Origin: Acidobacteriota bacterium
GTDB taxonomy: Bacteria; Acidobacteriota; Terriglobia; Terriglobales; Acidobacteriaceae
Direction of reading: 5' to 3'
Assembly (NCBI GenBank): GCA_003225175.1
Contig: QIBA01000060.1
Coordinates: 1 to 64,000, forward strand
DNA length: 64,000 nucleotides
Program-made: the position numbers and the translations under genes
Notes under the pieces: model-generated
What the model saw: the letters and a program-made list of their open reading frames with translations, nothing else
Databases searched by the model: none
What the model was told of the DNA's origin: nothing
In this document: positions 1 to 9,294 of the stretch, piece after piece
Layout: each line of letters starts with the position of its first letter
Numbering within the stretch: position 1 is the stretch's first letter

Positions 1-3000
1 CTGGGCAACTACAACATCACCTCGAACACGGCTCTGTTCACCATCGGCAAGGCGACTCCGATGATCACGTGGACGACTCCGGCGGCGATCACCTATGGCA
101 TAGCACTCAGTGAGACGCAGTTGAACGCCAACTCCGACGTTCCCGGTACCTTCACCTTCATGCCAGCAGCGGGCACGGCGCTGAATGCGGGAGCGAACCA
201 GACGCTCTCGACGACATTTACTCCGACTGACACGACCGATTACACCACGCAAACTGCGAGTGTGACCATCACGGTGAATCAGGCTTCTTCATCGATCGCG
301 TTCACCAGCTCGCAGAATCCGTCGATGGTCGGCATCTCCGTCACGTTCACGGCGACCGTTTCCAGTCCTCGTGGCACGCCCACAGGGACAGTGACCTTCA
401 ACAATGGCAACTCCAGCCTGGGCACGGCGCCGCTGGCTTCCGGCCAAACTGCTTTCAGCGCTTCCATGCTTGCCTTGGGAACGCATTCGATCACGGCTGT
501 CTATAGCGGAGATACGAACTTCCTGTCGAGCACATCTTCCGCGCTGAGCCAGATGGTAACGCCGCTAACCGGCGCGACTGGGCCGCTGCGGGCTCTCGCC
601 AGCAACCCGCGCTATTTCACAGATGGTAGCGGGAAGGCGATTCTCCTCTCTGGTTCCCATACTTGGAATGATTTCCAGGATATGGATCAGAGTTCTTCGC
701 CGGCGGCCTTCGATTTCAATGGTTACGTAAACTTCCTGAAGGTACACGGTAACAACGTGACCATCCTTTGGAAGAAGGACTTGCCCACGTTCTGTAACTG
801 GGGCGCAGGAGGAACTTGGCATGTTGTGCAATTCCCGTGGCAGCGCACGGGAAGTACGAACGCGTCTGACGGCCTTCCTGCTTTCGATCTCGCGAATTTT
901 GATCAGTCCTACTTCGATCGCCTCCGTGCTCGAGTGCTGCAACTGCAGCAGAACGGTATCTATGCGATTGTTCAGCTGTTTGACGGCCTACAGCTGACCG
1001 ATAACCGTTGCGCTGGTGATGGGTATCCGTTCAGCGCAGGCAATAACGTCAACAACGTAGACGATGGCGGCGGCACCGGCTCGATGACGATGACCGCGCC
1101 GAATGCGATCACCGACTTCCAGGATACATATGTAAAGAGGGTTATCGACACACTGAACGACTTACCGAACGTGCTCTGGGAGGTTTCGGAAGAAGCACCG
1201 ATCAATTCTGGAAGCTGGTGGCAAGGACACATGATCGACTTGATCCATAGCTATGAGTCGACCCAGTCTATGCAGCATCCAGTCGGGTTCCCCACCCTCG
1301 ACATCAACAATGGATCGCAGGATTCCACGCTCTACAACAGTAAGGCTGACTGGGTGGCACCGAAAGCCAGGATTTCTCCCACGAGCAGTTGCGGCACTTT
1401 AGGCACGCCGCTATGTAAGGTGGACATCAACGACAGTGATCATTCCTATTTCGGGATGTGGAAAGACAACGTTCAAGCCAACCGCAACTACCTTTGGGAG
1501 AATTTTGTTAATGGAAATGGTGTGATTTTCATGGATCCCTACTCCGTCTTTTGGAGTACCGATAACCGGAATCTATGCCGTAACCCTGTGAACGGAGTGT
1601 GCGATGCCCCGGATACGCGCTGGGATAATCTCCGCGACAACATGGGGAAGGGTATCGTGAGCTATGCGAACCGGATGAATCTGGCGGCGATGAGCCCGCA
1701 CCCCGAGCTGTCATCAACCGGCTTCGCGTTGGCGAATCCTGGAGTGGAATACCTCGTCTACGAGCCCGGTTCTCCGAGCACGTTTACGGTAAGTCTCGTG
1801 CCTGCGACTTACATCTATGAATGGTTCAATCCAAGTTCGTTAACAGTAGCTTCGACAGGAACCATCACGGTCAGCGCGCCCGGCAACCAACCATTTACGC
1901 AGCCCTTCAGCGGAGATGCAGTCCTTTATCTGGTTGCTATCGCCGCTGCCGATACTCAACCTCCTTCCGCGCCTGGCAGTTTGACGCTCAACGCGGTGAG
2001 CGCAACCCAACTCAATTTGAGCTGGACAGCGTCTACCGATAATGTGGGGGTTACGGGCTATTTGGTTGAGCGTTGTCAAGACGCGGGTTGCACGAACTTC
2101 GCGCAGGTCGCTACACCCTCGGCTTCAGTGACTGCCTACAGCGACACGGGAATTCTTTCGAACACCACCTATGCCTATCGAATTCGCGCAACCGACGCTG
2201 CGGCGAACTTCAGCGCATATTCGAATGTGGCTAGCGCAAGCACGCTGGCGGTTGTAGCAATTGCTCCGGGCACGGCTACTTTGACACTTATTCTCACTCA
2301 ACAATTTTCCGTGAGTGGCAGCGGCCTCACTTGGTCAGTGGATGGCGTGGCTGGTGGTTCGGCTGCGACTGGGACGATTACTACCACTGGTCTGTACACT
2401 CCAACGCTAGGGTCCGTAGGCGCTCATACCGTAACTGCGAGCTCCGCCACGCCGCCGCAAATTGGAAATGCGACTGTGTACGTGACGAATTATCCGGGAA
2501 CCTACACCAGAGACATTGACAAACTCAGGACGGGTCTCAATCCAAGCGAGACTGTACTTACTCCGAACAACGTGAGAGTGGCGCAGTTCGGAAAACTGTT
2601 CAGCTATGCGATCGACGGAACCGCCGACGCTTCGTCTCTATATGTCCCGAATGTGAACATTCCCGGAAAGGGTCCGCACAATGTGGTCTATGTCGCGACA
2701 GAGCACGACAGCGTGTATGCATTCGATGCCGACGGACGTCAACCTGATCCGCTGTGGCATGTCACCTTCATAAATGGGACGACCGTTACCACTGTGCCCC
2801 CGAACGACACAAACGAATGCTGCGATATTTCTCCCGAAATCGGAATTACTGGCAGTCCCGTAATCGATCCCACGACTAACACGCTGTATGTCGTGTCCAA
2901 GAGAAAGGAGTTCCAGGATACCGGCATTTACTGGTTCCATCACCTCCACGCCCTCGATCTCGCGACGGGAACGGAAAAGTTCGGCGGTCCCAAAGAGATT

Positions 3001-4068
3001 GAGGCTAGCGTGCCAGGAGACGGGGATGGAGCGTTCAATGGTGTAATTAGATTCCAGCCCTTGCATCAGAATCAGCGCGCGGCGCTGCTGCTGGACAACG
3101 GTATCGTGTACATAGCTTTCGGCGCTCACGGAGACAATAGACCGTATCATGGCTGGATTCTGGGGTACGACGCTTCCACCCTGGAACAGGTCATGGTCTT
3201 TAATACGAGTCCCAATGACCCGGGGAACCGAGGCAGTACAGGCGGCGGTGAAGGTTCAGGCGTGTGGCAAAGCGGAGACGGTCTGGCAACCGATTCAACT
3301 CACGACATCTATTTCGTTACCGGAAACGGCCTCTTCGACGCAGACCAGGGAGGGTGGGACTTCGGCGACAGCTTTCTGAAGATCAGCCCCAGCGGCTTGC
3401 TTCTTGATTACTTCACGCCGCACGATCAGCAATTAATGAATGATGACGATATTGATCTTGGTTCAGGAGGAGTTCTGCTGCTGCCAGATCAGCCCGGCCC
3501 GCATCCGCACCTGGCCATCACAGCCGGCAAGAACGGAACGATTTATCTGGTAGACAGGGACAATTTGGGTCACTACAACCCGCTCAACGACAATCAGATT
3601 GTGCAGAGCATTGTTAACATCTTTCCTCATCACAACCTCTCGACCGGAAATTTCAAGGCTCCGGTTTATTGGAATGGGCGTCTCTTCTTCAGCGCTGACG
3701 CAGATAATTTGAAGAGTTTCACCTTAAACAATGGACTGATGTCAATCTCGCCTACTTCCGTGTCGTCGCTCTTCCTCAACTATCCGGGCGCCACTTTGGG
3801 AGTCTCTTCCAACGGAAACGCTAATGCGATCCTGTGGGCTGTCCAACGGGTTGACTACGATCCAGAAGGAGGCGGAGTCCAAGGTCCCGGATCGTTGCAT
3901 GCATTCGATGCGACTGATCTCACAAAAGAGCTTTACAACAGCAATCAGGCCAGCGGCGCACGCGACGCGCTGGATTTCACAGCCAAGTGGTCAGCTCCCC
4001 TCGTAGCCAATGGTAAGGTCTTTGTTGCGACTAACGGACAGCTCGCCGCGTTTGGATTGCTGCCCTGA
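1..4068 (+). CDS. Large secreted modular protein (Ig/MBG repeats, glycosidase-like barrel, FN3, PQQ-like propeller), 5' truncated
   Basis: The frame is open from base 1, so the gene starts before the window; the first in-frame ATG (61) is internal. The visible 1355 residues are modular. Residues 1-95 resemble the MBG-type repeats of bacterial surface proteins. Residues 95-185 form an Ig-like repeat (GTPTGTVTF, AVYSGDTNF). Residues 195-560 resemble the catalytic barrel of DUF4038-type glycoside hydrolases (SGSHTWNDF, FDRLRARV, LWEVSEEAP, where Glu could be catalytic). Residues 650-750 are a fibronectin type III domain. Residues 750-830 are another Ig-like domain. Residues 830-1355 contain beta-propeller blades of the PQQ type (VVYVATEHDSVYAFDADG, GTIYLVDRDN). 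It is probably exported and polysaccharide-directed. The substrate cannot be told, and the signal peptide would lie upstream of the window. Confidence 0.85.
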   Translation: MGNYNITSNTALFTIGKATPMITWTTPAAITYGIALSETQLNANSDVPGTFTFMPAAGTALNAGANQTLSTTFTPTDTTDYTTQTASVTITVNQASSSIAFTSSQNPSMVGISVTFTATVSSPRGTPTGTVTFNNGNSSLGTAPLASGQTAFSASMLALGTHSITAVYSGDTNFLSSTSSALSQMVTPLTGATGPLRALASNPRYFTDGSGKAILLSGSHTWNDFQDMDQSSSPAAFDFNGYVNFLKVHGNNVTILWKKDLPTFCNWGAGGTWHVVQFPWQRTGSTNASDGLPAFDLANFDQSYFDRLRARVLQLQQNGIYAIVQLFDGLQLTDNRCAGDGYPFSAGNNVNNVDDGGGTGSMTMTAPNAITDFQDTYVKRVIDTLNDLPNVLWEVSEEAPINSGSWWQGHMIDLIHSYESTQSMQHPVGFPTLDINNGSQDSTLYNSKADWVAPKARISPTSSCGTLGTPLCKVDINDSDHSYFGMWKDNVQANRNYLWENFVNGNGVIFMDPYSVFWSTDNRNLCRNPVNGVCDAPDTRWDNLRDNMGKGIVSYANRMNLAAMSPHPELSSTGFALANPGVEYLVYEPGSPSTFTVSLVPATYIYEWFNPSSLTVASTGTITVSAPGNQPFTQPFSGDAVLYLVAIAAADTQPPSAPGSLTLNAVSATQLNLSWTASTDNVGVTGYLVERCQDAGCTNFAQVATPSASVTAYSDTGILSNTTYAYRIRATDAAANFSAYSNVASASTLAVVAIAPGTATLTLILTQQFSVSGSGLTWSVDGVAGGSAATGTITTTGLYTPTLGSVGAHTVTASSATPPQIGNATVYVTNYPGTYTRDIDKLRTGLNPSETVLTPNNVRVAQFGKLFSYAIDGTADASSLYVPNVNIPGKGPHNVVYVATEHDSVYAFDADGRQPDPLWHVTFINGTTVTTVPPNDTNECCDISPEIGITGSPVIDPTTNTLYVVSKRKEFQDTGIYWFHHLHALDLATGTEKFGGPKEIEASVPGDGDGAFNGVIRFQPLHQNQRAALLLDNGIVYIAFGAHGDNRPYHGWILGYDASTLEQVMVFNTSPNDPGNRGSTGGGEGSGVWQSGDGLATDSTHDIYFVTGNGLFDADQGGWDFGDSFLKISPSGLLLDYFTPHDQQLMNDDDIDLGSGGVLLLPDQPGPHPHLAITAGKNGTIYLVDRDNLGHYNPLNDNQIVQSIVNIFPHHNLSTGNFKAPVYWNGRLFFSADADNLKSFTLNNGLMSISPTSVSSLFLNYPGATLGVSSNGNANAILWAVQRVDYDPEGGGVQGPGSLHAFDATDLTKELYNSNQASGARDALDFTAKWSAPLVANGKVFVATNGQLAAFGLLP

Positions 4069-4202
4069 CGCCGACGGCGGCTGCATCTTGCAGCAAGTCC
4101 TTCGACGTTCCAAATCAGGATTCACGGGCTGTTAGTGACACTTGTAGCCGTACCGCCTTCATTACTTCATTCCATTATGGGAATGGCCATTGAACTGCCC
4201 GC

Positions 4203-4233
4203 CATCCTCAGCCCAACACACGGGCTCAGGATG
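4203..4233. repeat. Short hairpin between two plus-strand genes
   Basis: Two 12-nt arms, CATCCTCAGCCC and GGGCTCAGGATG, can pair with one mismatch around a 7-nt loop. No T-run follows, so it is not a standard intrinsic terminator. The right arm (GGGCTCAGGATG) recurs at the right end of the larger inverted repeat at 4951-5098, suggesting the same repeat family. The rest of 4069-4301 shows nothing recognisable. Confidence 0.5.
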
Positions 4234-4301
4234 TCAGAATTTCTGCAGACTACGATCAGCCATCTAGACTGCACTGCCACGCCTTGGACTACAATTTCCC
4301 T

Positions 4302-4859
4302 ATGCAGTTCCGTACGAATGTCTTACTACTCGGTGTCCTATCCACAGCATTGTGCTGCAGTGGCATAGCCCAGAACTCGGCCGAACACAAGAAACCAGCC
4401 CCCCAAGCCTCCGACCCGCTTCCGCATTCCGACGATCAGCAACCCGCTCCGCCGCTCGGCGACCACGAAAGCTCGAGCAAGCAAACCCAGATCGATATCT
4501 CGCCGCCGGGAGACGACGCCGCCAAGCATCCTGATAGCGAGGTGAACGAAGTCAGCGAGATGCACCAATGGAATCCGCACAAGGCGCAAAAGGACATCGA
4601 AGTAGGCGAGTTCTATCTAAAACGCAAGAACTATCGTGCCGCCGAAGACCGCTTCCGGGAAGCACTCCTCTACAAACCCGGCGACGCCATCGCCACCTAT
4701 CGCCTGGCTGAAGTGCTCGATCTGCAGGGCCAGTCTGGAGAAGCGATAAAGAACTACGAGACCTATCTGAAGATTCCCTCCAACGACAAGTTCGCCCCGG
4801 ACGCGAAGAAAGCGCTAACCCGGCTGGAGACAAAGACAAATCCGGCCGCTTCCCAATAA
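4302..4859 (+). CDS. Secreted TPR-repeat protein
   Basis: The ATG at 4302 gives a 185-residue protein with a clear signal peptide (about 20 hydrophobic residues ending near CCSGIAQ). An upstream TTG at 4284 would put six extra residues before the signal and is less likely. Residues 25-85 are rich in Pro, Asp and Ser and look like a disordered linker. Residues 95-170 contain two to three tetratricopeptide repeats (VGEFYLKRKNYRAAEDRFREAL, then YRLAEVLDLQGQSGEAIKNY). The arrangement resembles periplasmic or outer-membrane-assembly TPR proteins such as the BamD/YfiO type, but no lipobox is certain. It probably acts as a protein-binding scaffold in the envelope; partners are unknown. Confidence 0.75.
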   Translation: MQFRTNVLLLGVLSTALCCSGIAQNSAEHKKPAPQASDPLPHSDDQQPAPPLGDHESSSKQTQIDISPPGDDAAKHPDSEVNEVSEMHQWNPHKAQKDIEVGEFYLKRKNYRAAEDRFREALLYKPGDAIATYRLAEVLDLQGQSGEAIKNYETYLKIPSNDKFAPDAKKALTRLETKTNPAASQ

Positions 4860-4950
4860 GGGATTAACATCCTTCGAAAACGCTTACGGGCTTGGTTTGT
4901 TTCAGGGGATCGATTCATAGAGTTTGTGAGAATCGAAAGCCTGTAGTGCT

Positions 4951-5098
4951 GGGCCCTCTTTTGAGCGAAGGATTTCCCGCGATGTGCCGGAATTAAATGC
5001 GGCGTCATGGCTCTTTGGCAGGATCTCTTGCCGAAAAGCCGCGACACCGCATTTATCTCCCAATCATCTCGGGAGGTCCTTCGCCCAAAAGAGGGGCT
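4951..5098. repeat. Long nested inverted repeat (MITE/REP-like hairpin element)
   Basis: The outer arms at 4951-4979 and 5070-5098 match as reverse complements at about 24 of 29 positions. Inner arms at 4995-5020 and 5029-5054 match at 21 of 26, with only 8 nt between them. Every inner mismatch is a transition, so several would form G-U pairs in RNA. The whole 148 nt could fold into one long stem. It lies in the 325-nt gap between two convergent TPR genes, where it may also help end transcription. No ORF in it looks real. Confidence 0.75.
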
Positions 5099-5184
5099 CA
5101 GGATGAAAACCGTTGGGAATTCAGCGCACTTCGCTATCCCTCATGATGAACCCTCCGAGGGAGTACCGATTCACGACCAAAGCG

Positions 5185-6666
5185 TCACATCTTCTTCGCC
5201 GCCAGCTCTTTCTGCACCTTGCCCCGAACAAAGGCATAGTTCAGTGCGGGAAGCGAATTGAAATCCGCCACTTTCTTCGCGTACTCCTGCGCCTTGGCTG
5301 AGTCGCCCTTCACCTGATAGGCCTGACTCAAGCGGTACAGATTCCGAGGATCCTGCAGGTTCGCCTGTTCGAGCTCTGCAATTGCTTTGTCGTAGTCTTT
5401 TTCCGCGAATGCGATTCTTCCCGCCAGCTCGTGGGCCTGCCTCAGCTGCCCCGGATTCTGCTGCGCCTCACCACCCTGGCGAAATTCCTCTGCATTCTTT
5501 TTTGCCGCCGCGATGTCTTTTCGGGCAAGCGCGAGCGTGGTCGCACTGAATTGACGCTGGAGCTTCGCATTCTCCTTGATCTGCTGCGAGAGTCCGGATG
5601 CCTGGACGACCTGCAGAGAGCGGTCGTACTGCTGAGCGGCCGCGTCGTAACGCTGCATCTCCGAGAGGATGTTTCCCTTGGCCTGCAGATCTCCCGCCAT
5701 CGCTGCAGCATCGTTCTTTTTCTCGGCGATTACGTACTGTTTTTCGATGGCTTGCAGGGCTTTCTCCGGATTGCCGCTGTCGGCCGCCAGCACCGCCATC
5801 CCGAAATACGCCGTGCGGCGTTCGCCGTCATTGCGCGCCTGTTCGGCCATCTTCTGCAGCTCGCTGGATGCGGCGTCAGCTTTGCCCTGGTACATCAAGT
5901 CTGCGCTGATCCCAAAATGGGAAGCATTGAAGTGAGGATCGATCGACAGAGCCTTGCGATATTGCGCAATCGACTCCTCGAACTTGCCCATCTTTAACAG
6001 AAGTTCAGCATAAGAGTCATAGGGATTCGGATCGTCGGGAATCAGCTCAACGTATTTCTTGAAGGCATCTTCAGCCTTCGCATAATCTCCCTGCTGACGG
6101 TAGGCATAGCCAAGCAAGTTGTAAGCCGGCGAGTAATTCGGAGCTATCTCGGTTGCCTTCTTGTAATGCGCGAGCGCATTTTCGTAATCCTGAAGCCCAA
6201 AATAGTATCCGCCAAGGTTGAACTGCGCGCGCTCATCTTCCGGGTATGCCGCCGCCAGCTTGTCGAGCAATTGCTTCTGCTCCGCCGGCCGGCCATTCGC
6301 TCCCGCCTGATTCGCGAGAATCAGCAGTTTCTCGCCTTCCGACACCTTGTCGGCCAGGCTCACCGCCTTATTCAAATGCGCGAAGAAGTCTTTCGCTGTG
6401 GGAGCGCTGTTCGCCCGCGCTAGCTCCGCCGAGGCAAAGTTTGGATCCAGCGCGATGGCTTTATCGAAGTGCTTGAGAGATTCCTGAGCCAGCAGCTTCT
6501 CGAAAACATCGCGCCCCGCCAGGAACTCCTTCCTGGCCTCTTCGGAGCTGGTCGTAATCGGAATCTTTCCATTCTGGGAATCAGGAGAGGCAGCGCAGAA
6601 ACCAGTAACCGCGCTGAACAGTAGAATCGCACCCATGACCGGGGACGAGAATCGCTTCGAACGCAT
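5185..6666 (-). CDS. Secreted TPR-repeat protein (493 aa)
   Basis: The ATG is preceded by GGAGGTG at a good distance (6675-6681 on the complementary strand), fixing the start. Residues 1-26 form a signal peptide (MGAILLFSAVTGFCAAS). The remainder is an array of about ten tetratricopeptide repeats. Well-formed units include LAHYKKATEIAPNYSPAYNLLG, AEDAFKKYVELIPDDPNPY and IAQYRKALSIDPHFNASH, and the C-terminal units are rich in Ala and Lys. No catalytic domain is present. It is likely an envelope or periplasmic interaction scaffold. It stands alone: its upstream neighbour lies beyond a repeat-rich gap and its downstream neighbour is convergent. Confidence 0.85.
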   Translation of the reverse strand: MRSKRFSSPVMGAILLFSAVTGFCAASPDSQNGKIPITTSSEEARKEFLAGRDVFEKLLAQESLKHFDKAIALDPNFASAELARANSAPTAKDFFAHLNKAVSLADKVSEGEKLLILANQAGANGRPAEQKQLLDKLAAAYPEDERAQFNLGGYYFGLQDYENALAHYKKATEIAPNYSPAYNLLGYAYRQQGDYAKAEDAFKKYVELIPDDPNPYDSYAELLLKMGKFEESIAQYRKALSIDPHFNASHFGISADLMYQGKADAASSELQKMAEQARNDGERRTAYFGMAVLAADSGNPEKALQAIEKQYVIAEKKNDAAAMAGDLQAKGNILSEMQRYDAAAQQYDRSLQVVQASGLSQQIKENAKLQRQFSATTLALARKDIAAAKKNAEEFRQGGEAQQNPGQLRQAHELAGRIAFAEKDYDKAIAELEQANLQDPRNLYRLSQAYQVKGDSAKAQEYAKKVADFNSLPALNYAFVRGKVQKELAAKKM

Positions 6667-6879
6667 AGAGACACACCTCCATCAATTAAGTTTTCGAGCA
6701 GTAGTTCGCTTTCAGGTCAACCAGACGTGCTCAGGCGCTAGTTTGTTACCCGATTTCGGACGTCAACACCAGCATGTAGGGATAACCACATCAATGGAAG
6801 GGACGGCCAACGGTTTGGCCGATTAACGAGGGTGTGCGGAAGAGCGCCGATAGTCATCCGGAAAATGCGCAGTCTCGAA

Positions 6880-7043
6880 GGCAATTGAACACGGAGGAAA
6901 CTGAGGAAACTGAGGAAGGTCGAAAGGCAAAAATATTAGTTGCTAAGTCTTCGCTTTTGACTTTTCCTCAGTGCCCTCCGTGTCCTCCGTGTTCAATGCC
7001 TTTGACTTTTCTTCAGCGTCCTCCGTGTTCAATGCTTTTGACT
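6880..7043. repeat. 'ACACGGAGGA' inverted-repeat element (family with 15841-15974)
   Basis: The left arm (6880-6932) carries TTGAACACGGAGGAAACTG and GAGGAAACTGAGGAAGG. The right arm (6956-7000) carries the reverse complement, including CCTCCGTGTCCTCCGTGTTC. A second, partial right arm follows at 7002-7043. The element dominates the gap 6667-7300, which otherwise shows only the ribosome-binding region of the divergent TPR gene. Translating it gives low-complexity peptides of the NTEETEETEEG kind, which I treat as artefacts. The same family recurs at 15841-15974 and, degenerate, near 46495. Confidence 0.8.
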
Positions 7044-7300
7044 TCGTCTACTTGCAATTCGCTAGGCAATCCCTTACTCGCTGACTGCAATAGTTTGCAC
7101 ATATTGACCAATCACCTGTGAACCAGCCATCTGAGAGGTTTGCCTGGCAGGGCGCCCGCACCTCCGGGGATTTGTTGAAATCAAAGACTTTAATACTCCC
7201 TAACGTGCTCTCACGTGCCGCCTTCGATGGCAGGCCGATTGCACCAAAGTGGGAGAAGATCTCGGAAGCAAATCAACAGTGGGAGCGGTTGGGCTCAGGT

Positions 7301-8470
7301 ATGCGTAGTGGAAGTACCGTACGCGCACTAGGAGTACCGCGCGATTACCGCGTGGACGCAATTCGGGGTCTCGTCCTCGTTGTCATGACATGGAGCCACT
7401 TGCCGCCAACGGTATTGTGGCGCTTTGTCGTCCAGCCCTTCGGAATCGTCAATGCGGCAGAGGTATTCGTCTTTGCCTCGGGACTGGTAACCGCATGGCT
7501 GCTTGGTAAGCTGCTTTGGACTAGCGGAGTTCGGGCAGTCATCCGCAGGGCGTTCAGGCGTGCCGGCCAGTTGTATCTTACTCACTTGTTGATGGTGCTT
7601 CTGCTGTTTTGGGCCGCGCGCGAAGGCGTTGTTCCGGCATATCTACCGATCCACTCGAATCCGGTCGTTCTTCTGTTCAACGCGGCGATATTCAAGCTGC
7701 AGCCGACGTTCCTCGATATCCTGCCGATGTATGTGTTGTTCCTGCTGGGCGCTCCCATTGTGCTGGCTTTGCTGGCGCGACGAAGAGCGGTCCTGGTGGG
7801 CTCGCTCAGCGTTGCGTTGTGGGCGGTCTCGTGGTACGTACCTCAGTTAGCTCATTACACCTTCAATATCCTTGCCTGGCAACTGATGTTCGTTTCGGGA
7901 ATGATTGTGGGGTATTGGCGGCTGCAACACGGACGCTCGGTTTCCCTTCCCCGGGCTGTGGTAGCAGCTTCGTGGGCCCTGGTAGCCGTCTTCTTTGTCC
8001 TGCGGCACTGGTCTTTCTTCCACCTTCACTTCCCCGGCGCTATCGGCCAGGTGATCGTGTATCACATTGACCAGCGCCATTTGCTGCTGCCGCTTCGCTT
8101 GCTGGACTTCGCTGCAACAGTCGCAGTCATTGCCTCCATTCCACGTACCGTCGACCGGCTGATTCCCCGGCTGCTTTACCGTGGCTTGGCGCTGCTGGGG
8201 CAGTCCTCGCTGCAGGTGTACGCATGGACGGTGTTGATCGGCTATTTCGCGCGAACCAGGCTGATCGGCTGGGCAGCACTGACCAACGCCGAACAACTCA
8301 TGTTGGCCGCTGTGTTCGCGTTAAGCCTCTTTGTGCCGGCCCTGCTGCATCGCCAGTGGAGAAAAGCTCTGAAAGCATCGGAGGCGAAGCCTCCGTCGAT
8401 CGTACCCAAAGTGCTGCCTTCCCCTGTAGAAGTCGCGGAGAAGAGCGCTATTGCCGGAGCGCGGGCCTAG
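7301..8470 (+). CDS. OpgC-type membrane acyltransferase
   Basis: A 389-residue membrane protein with about ten hydrophobic segments. The conserved OpgC (PF10129) opening is clear: VDAIRGLVLVVMTWSHLP followed by AAEVFVFASGLV. Characterised OpgC proteins transfer succinyl groups to periplasmic glucans in the inner membrane; other members modify different glycans, so the substrate here is open. I chose the ATG at 7301 because family similarity begins about ten residues later. A GTG at 7118 would add 61 residues without hydrophobic or conserved character and would start just after a repeat element. The C-terminal 40 residues are hydrophilic. The gene is convergent with the acetyltransferase gene. 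Confidence 0.82.
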   Translation: MRSGSTVRALGVPRDYRVDAIRGLVLVVMTWSHLPPTVLWRFVVQPFGIVNAAEVFVFASGLVTAWLLGKLLWTSGVRAVIRRAFRRAGQLYLTHLLMVLLLFWAAREGVVPAYLPIHSNPVVLLFNAAIFKLQPTFLDILPMYVLFLLGAPIVLALLARRRAVLVGSLSVALWAVSWYVPQLAHYTFNILAWQLMFVSGMIVGYWRLQHGRSVSLPRAVVAASWALVAVFFVLRHWSFFHLHFPGAIGQVIVYHIDQRHLLLPLRLLDFAATVAVIASIPRTVDRLIPRLLYRGLALLGQSSLQVYAWTVLIGYFARTRLIGWAALTNAEQLMLAAVFALSLFVPALLHRQWRKALKASEAKPPSIVPKVLPSPVEVAEKSAIAGARA

Positions 8471-8607
8471 AGGAATTCACGCAGCCGCGGATCACGCGAA
8501 GACTTCACCGACCAACACGGATTCCAGGATTGCATTGCCACCAGCGCTAAACAATTCGGGAATCTCTAAGTGGCTCTCGCGCAATGCTCGAGTTCGCCGC
8601 TCGATTC

Positions 8608-9123
8608 TTATCGCGTGATGGCAAACACAACGTTGCGCCGCATGTTGCCATCCGGCCCCGGACGATCCATCTCCCTCAGAAATTTCGCCCCAATCTTTTC
8701 CAATGCTCTTTGCGAGCGCAGGTTCTTCTCTCCCACAATGAACACCACGCGATGCACAAATCGCAGCGCGTGCTGGATCATCAGCGATTTCAGTTCACGG
8801 TTGTACGCTCCACCCCAGAACGCCCTTTCCAGGAAAGTCCAGCCAATCTCTACTTCACCCTCGTCGCGATTCAGGTTCCAATAGCGAGAACTTCCAATGA
8901 TTCGACCCGATCGGCGATCAATTACCGCAAAGGCGCCCTTGGACTCAATCGCTCCAGTGAAGAACCGTTGAAAGACTTCGGGTTTGTAGCGATCATTTTC
9001 TGGATGCTGTTCCCAGATGAGCGGATCACTGGCTGCGGCAAAAAGAGCGTCAAAGTCGCCAAGGGCGAGCGGGCGTACCTCAACCAGGTGGCCGATTAAA
9101 GTTGGTTGAAGATCAAATTCCAT
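8608..9123 (-). CDS. GNAT-family N-acetyltransferase (RimJ/RimL-like)
   Basis: 171 residues with the RimJ/RimL-type (Acetyltransf_3) pattern. An N-terminal strand carries LIGHLVEVRPLALGDFDALF. The core is FAVIDRRSGRIIGSSRYWNL followed by GEVEIGWTFLERAFWGGAYN. The acetyl-CoA segment is LRSQRALEKIGAKFLRE. Such enzymes move an acetyl group from acetyl-CoA to an amine, often a protein N-terminus or small molecule; the acceptor cannot be predicted. The family is usually 170-190 residues, so this is full length. It is transcribed in the same direction as the MMPL transporter gene upstream, across a 171-nt gap. Confidence 0.85.
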   Translation of the reverse strand: MEFDLQPTLIGHLVEVRPLALGDFDALFAAASDPLIWEQHPENDRYKPEVFQRFFTGAIESKGAFAVIDRRSGRIIGSSRYWNLNRDEGEVEIGWTFLERAFWGGAYNRELKSLMIQHALRFVHRVVFIVGEKNLRSQRALEKIGAKFLREMDRPGPDGNMRRNVVFAITR

Positions 9124-9294
9124 TGTGTCAGTTGAGCACTCCAGAGCATCGGTTTGAACCCATGCATTTTCCGCGAAGATCCATGTTGGATTCTGGTGTT
9201 GCTGTTGTCTTGGTAAGTTTAGCGAATTGCCGCCGGCCGCCGTATCGATCGCAGCTCTGCGGGAAGTGACTTCGCTGATGCCGGGAGCTCCGGT

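Noticed and set aside
6834-7121. A 95-codon plus-strand frame in the repeat-rich gap
   Set aside because: It is a translation of the ACACGGAGGA element (LNTEETEETEEG and PPCPPCS stretches), not a protein.
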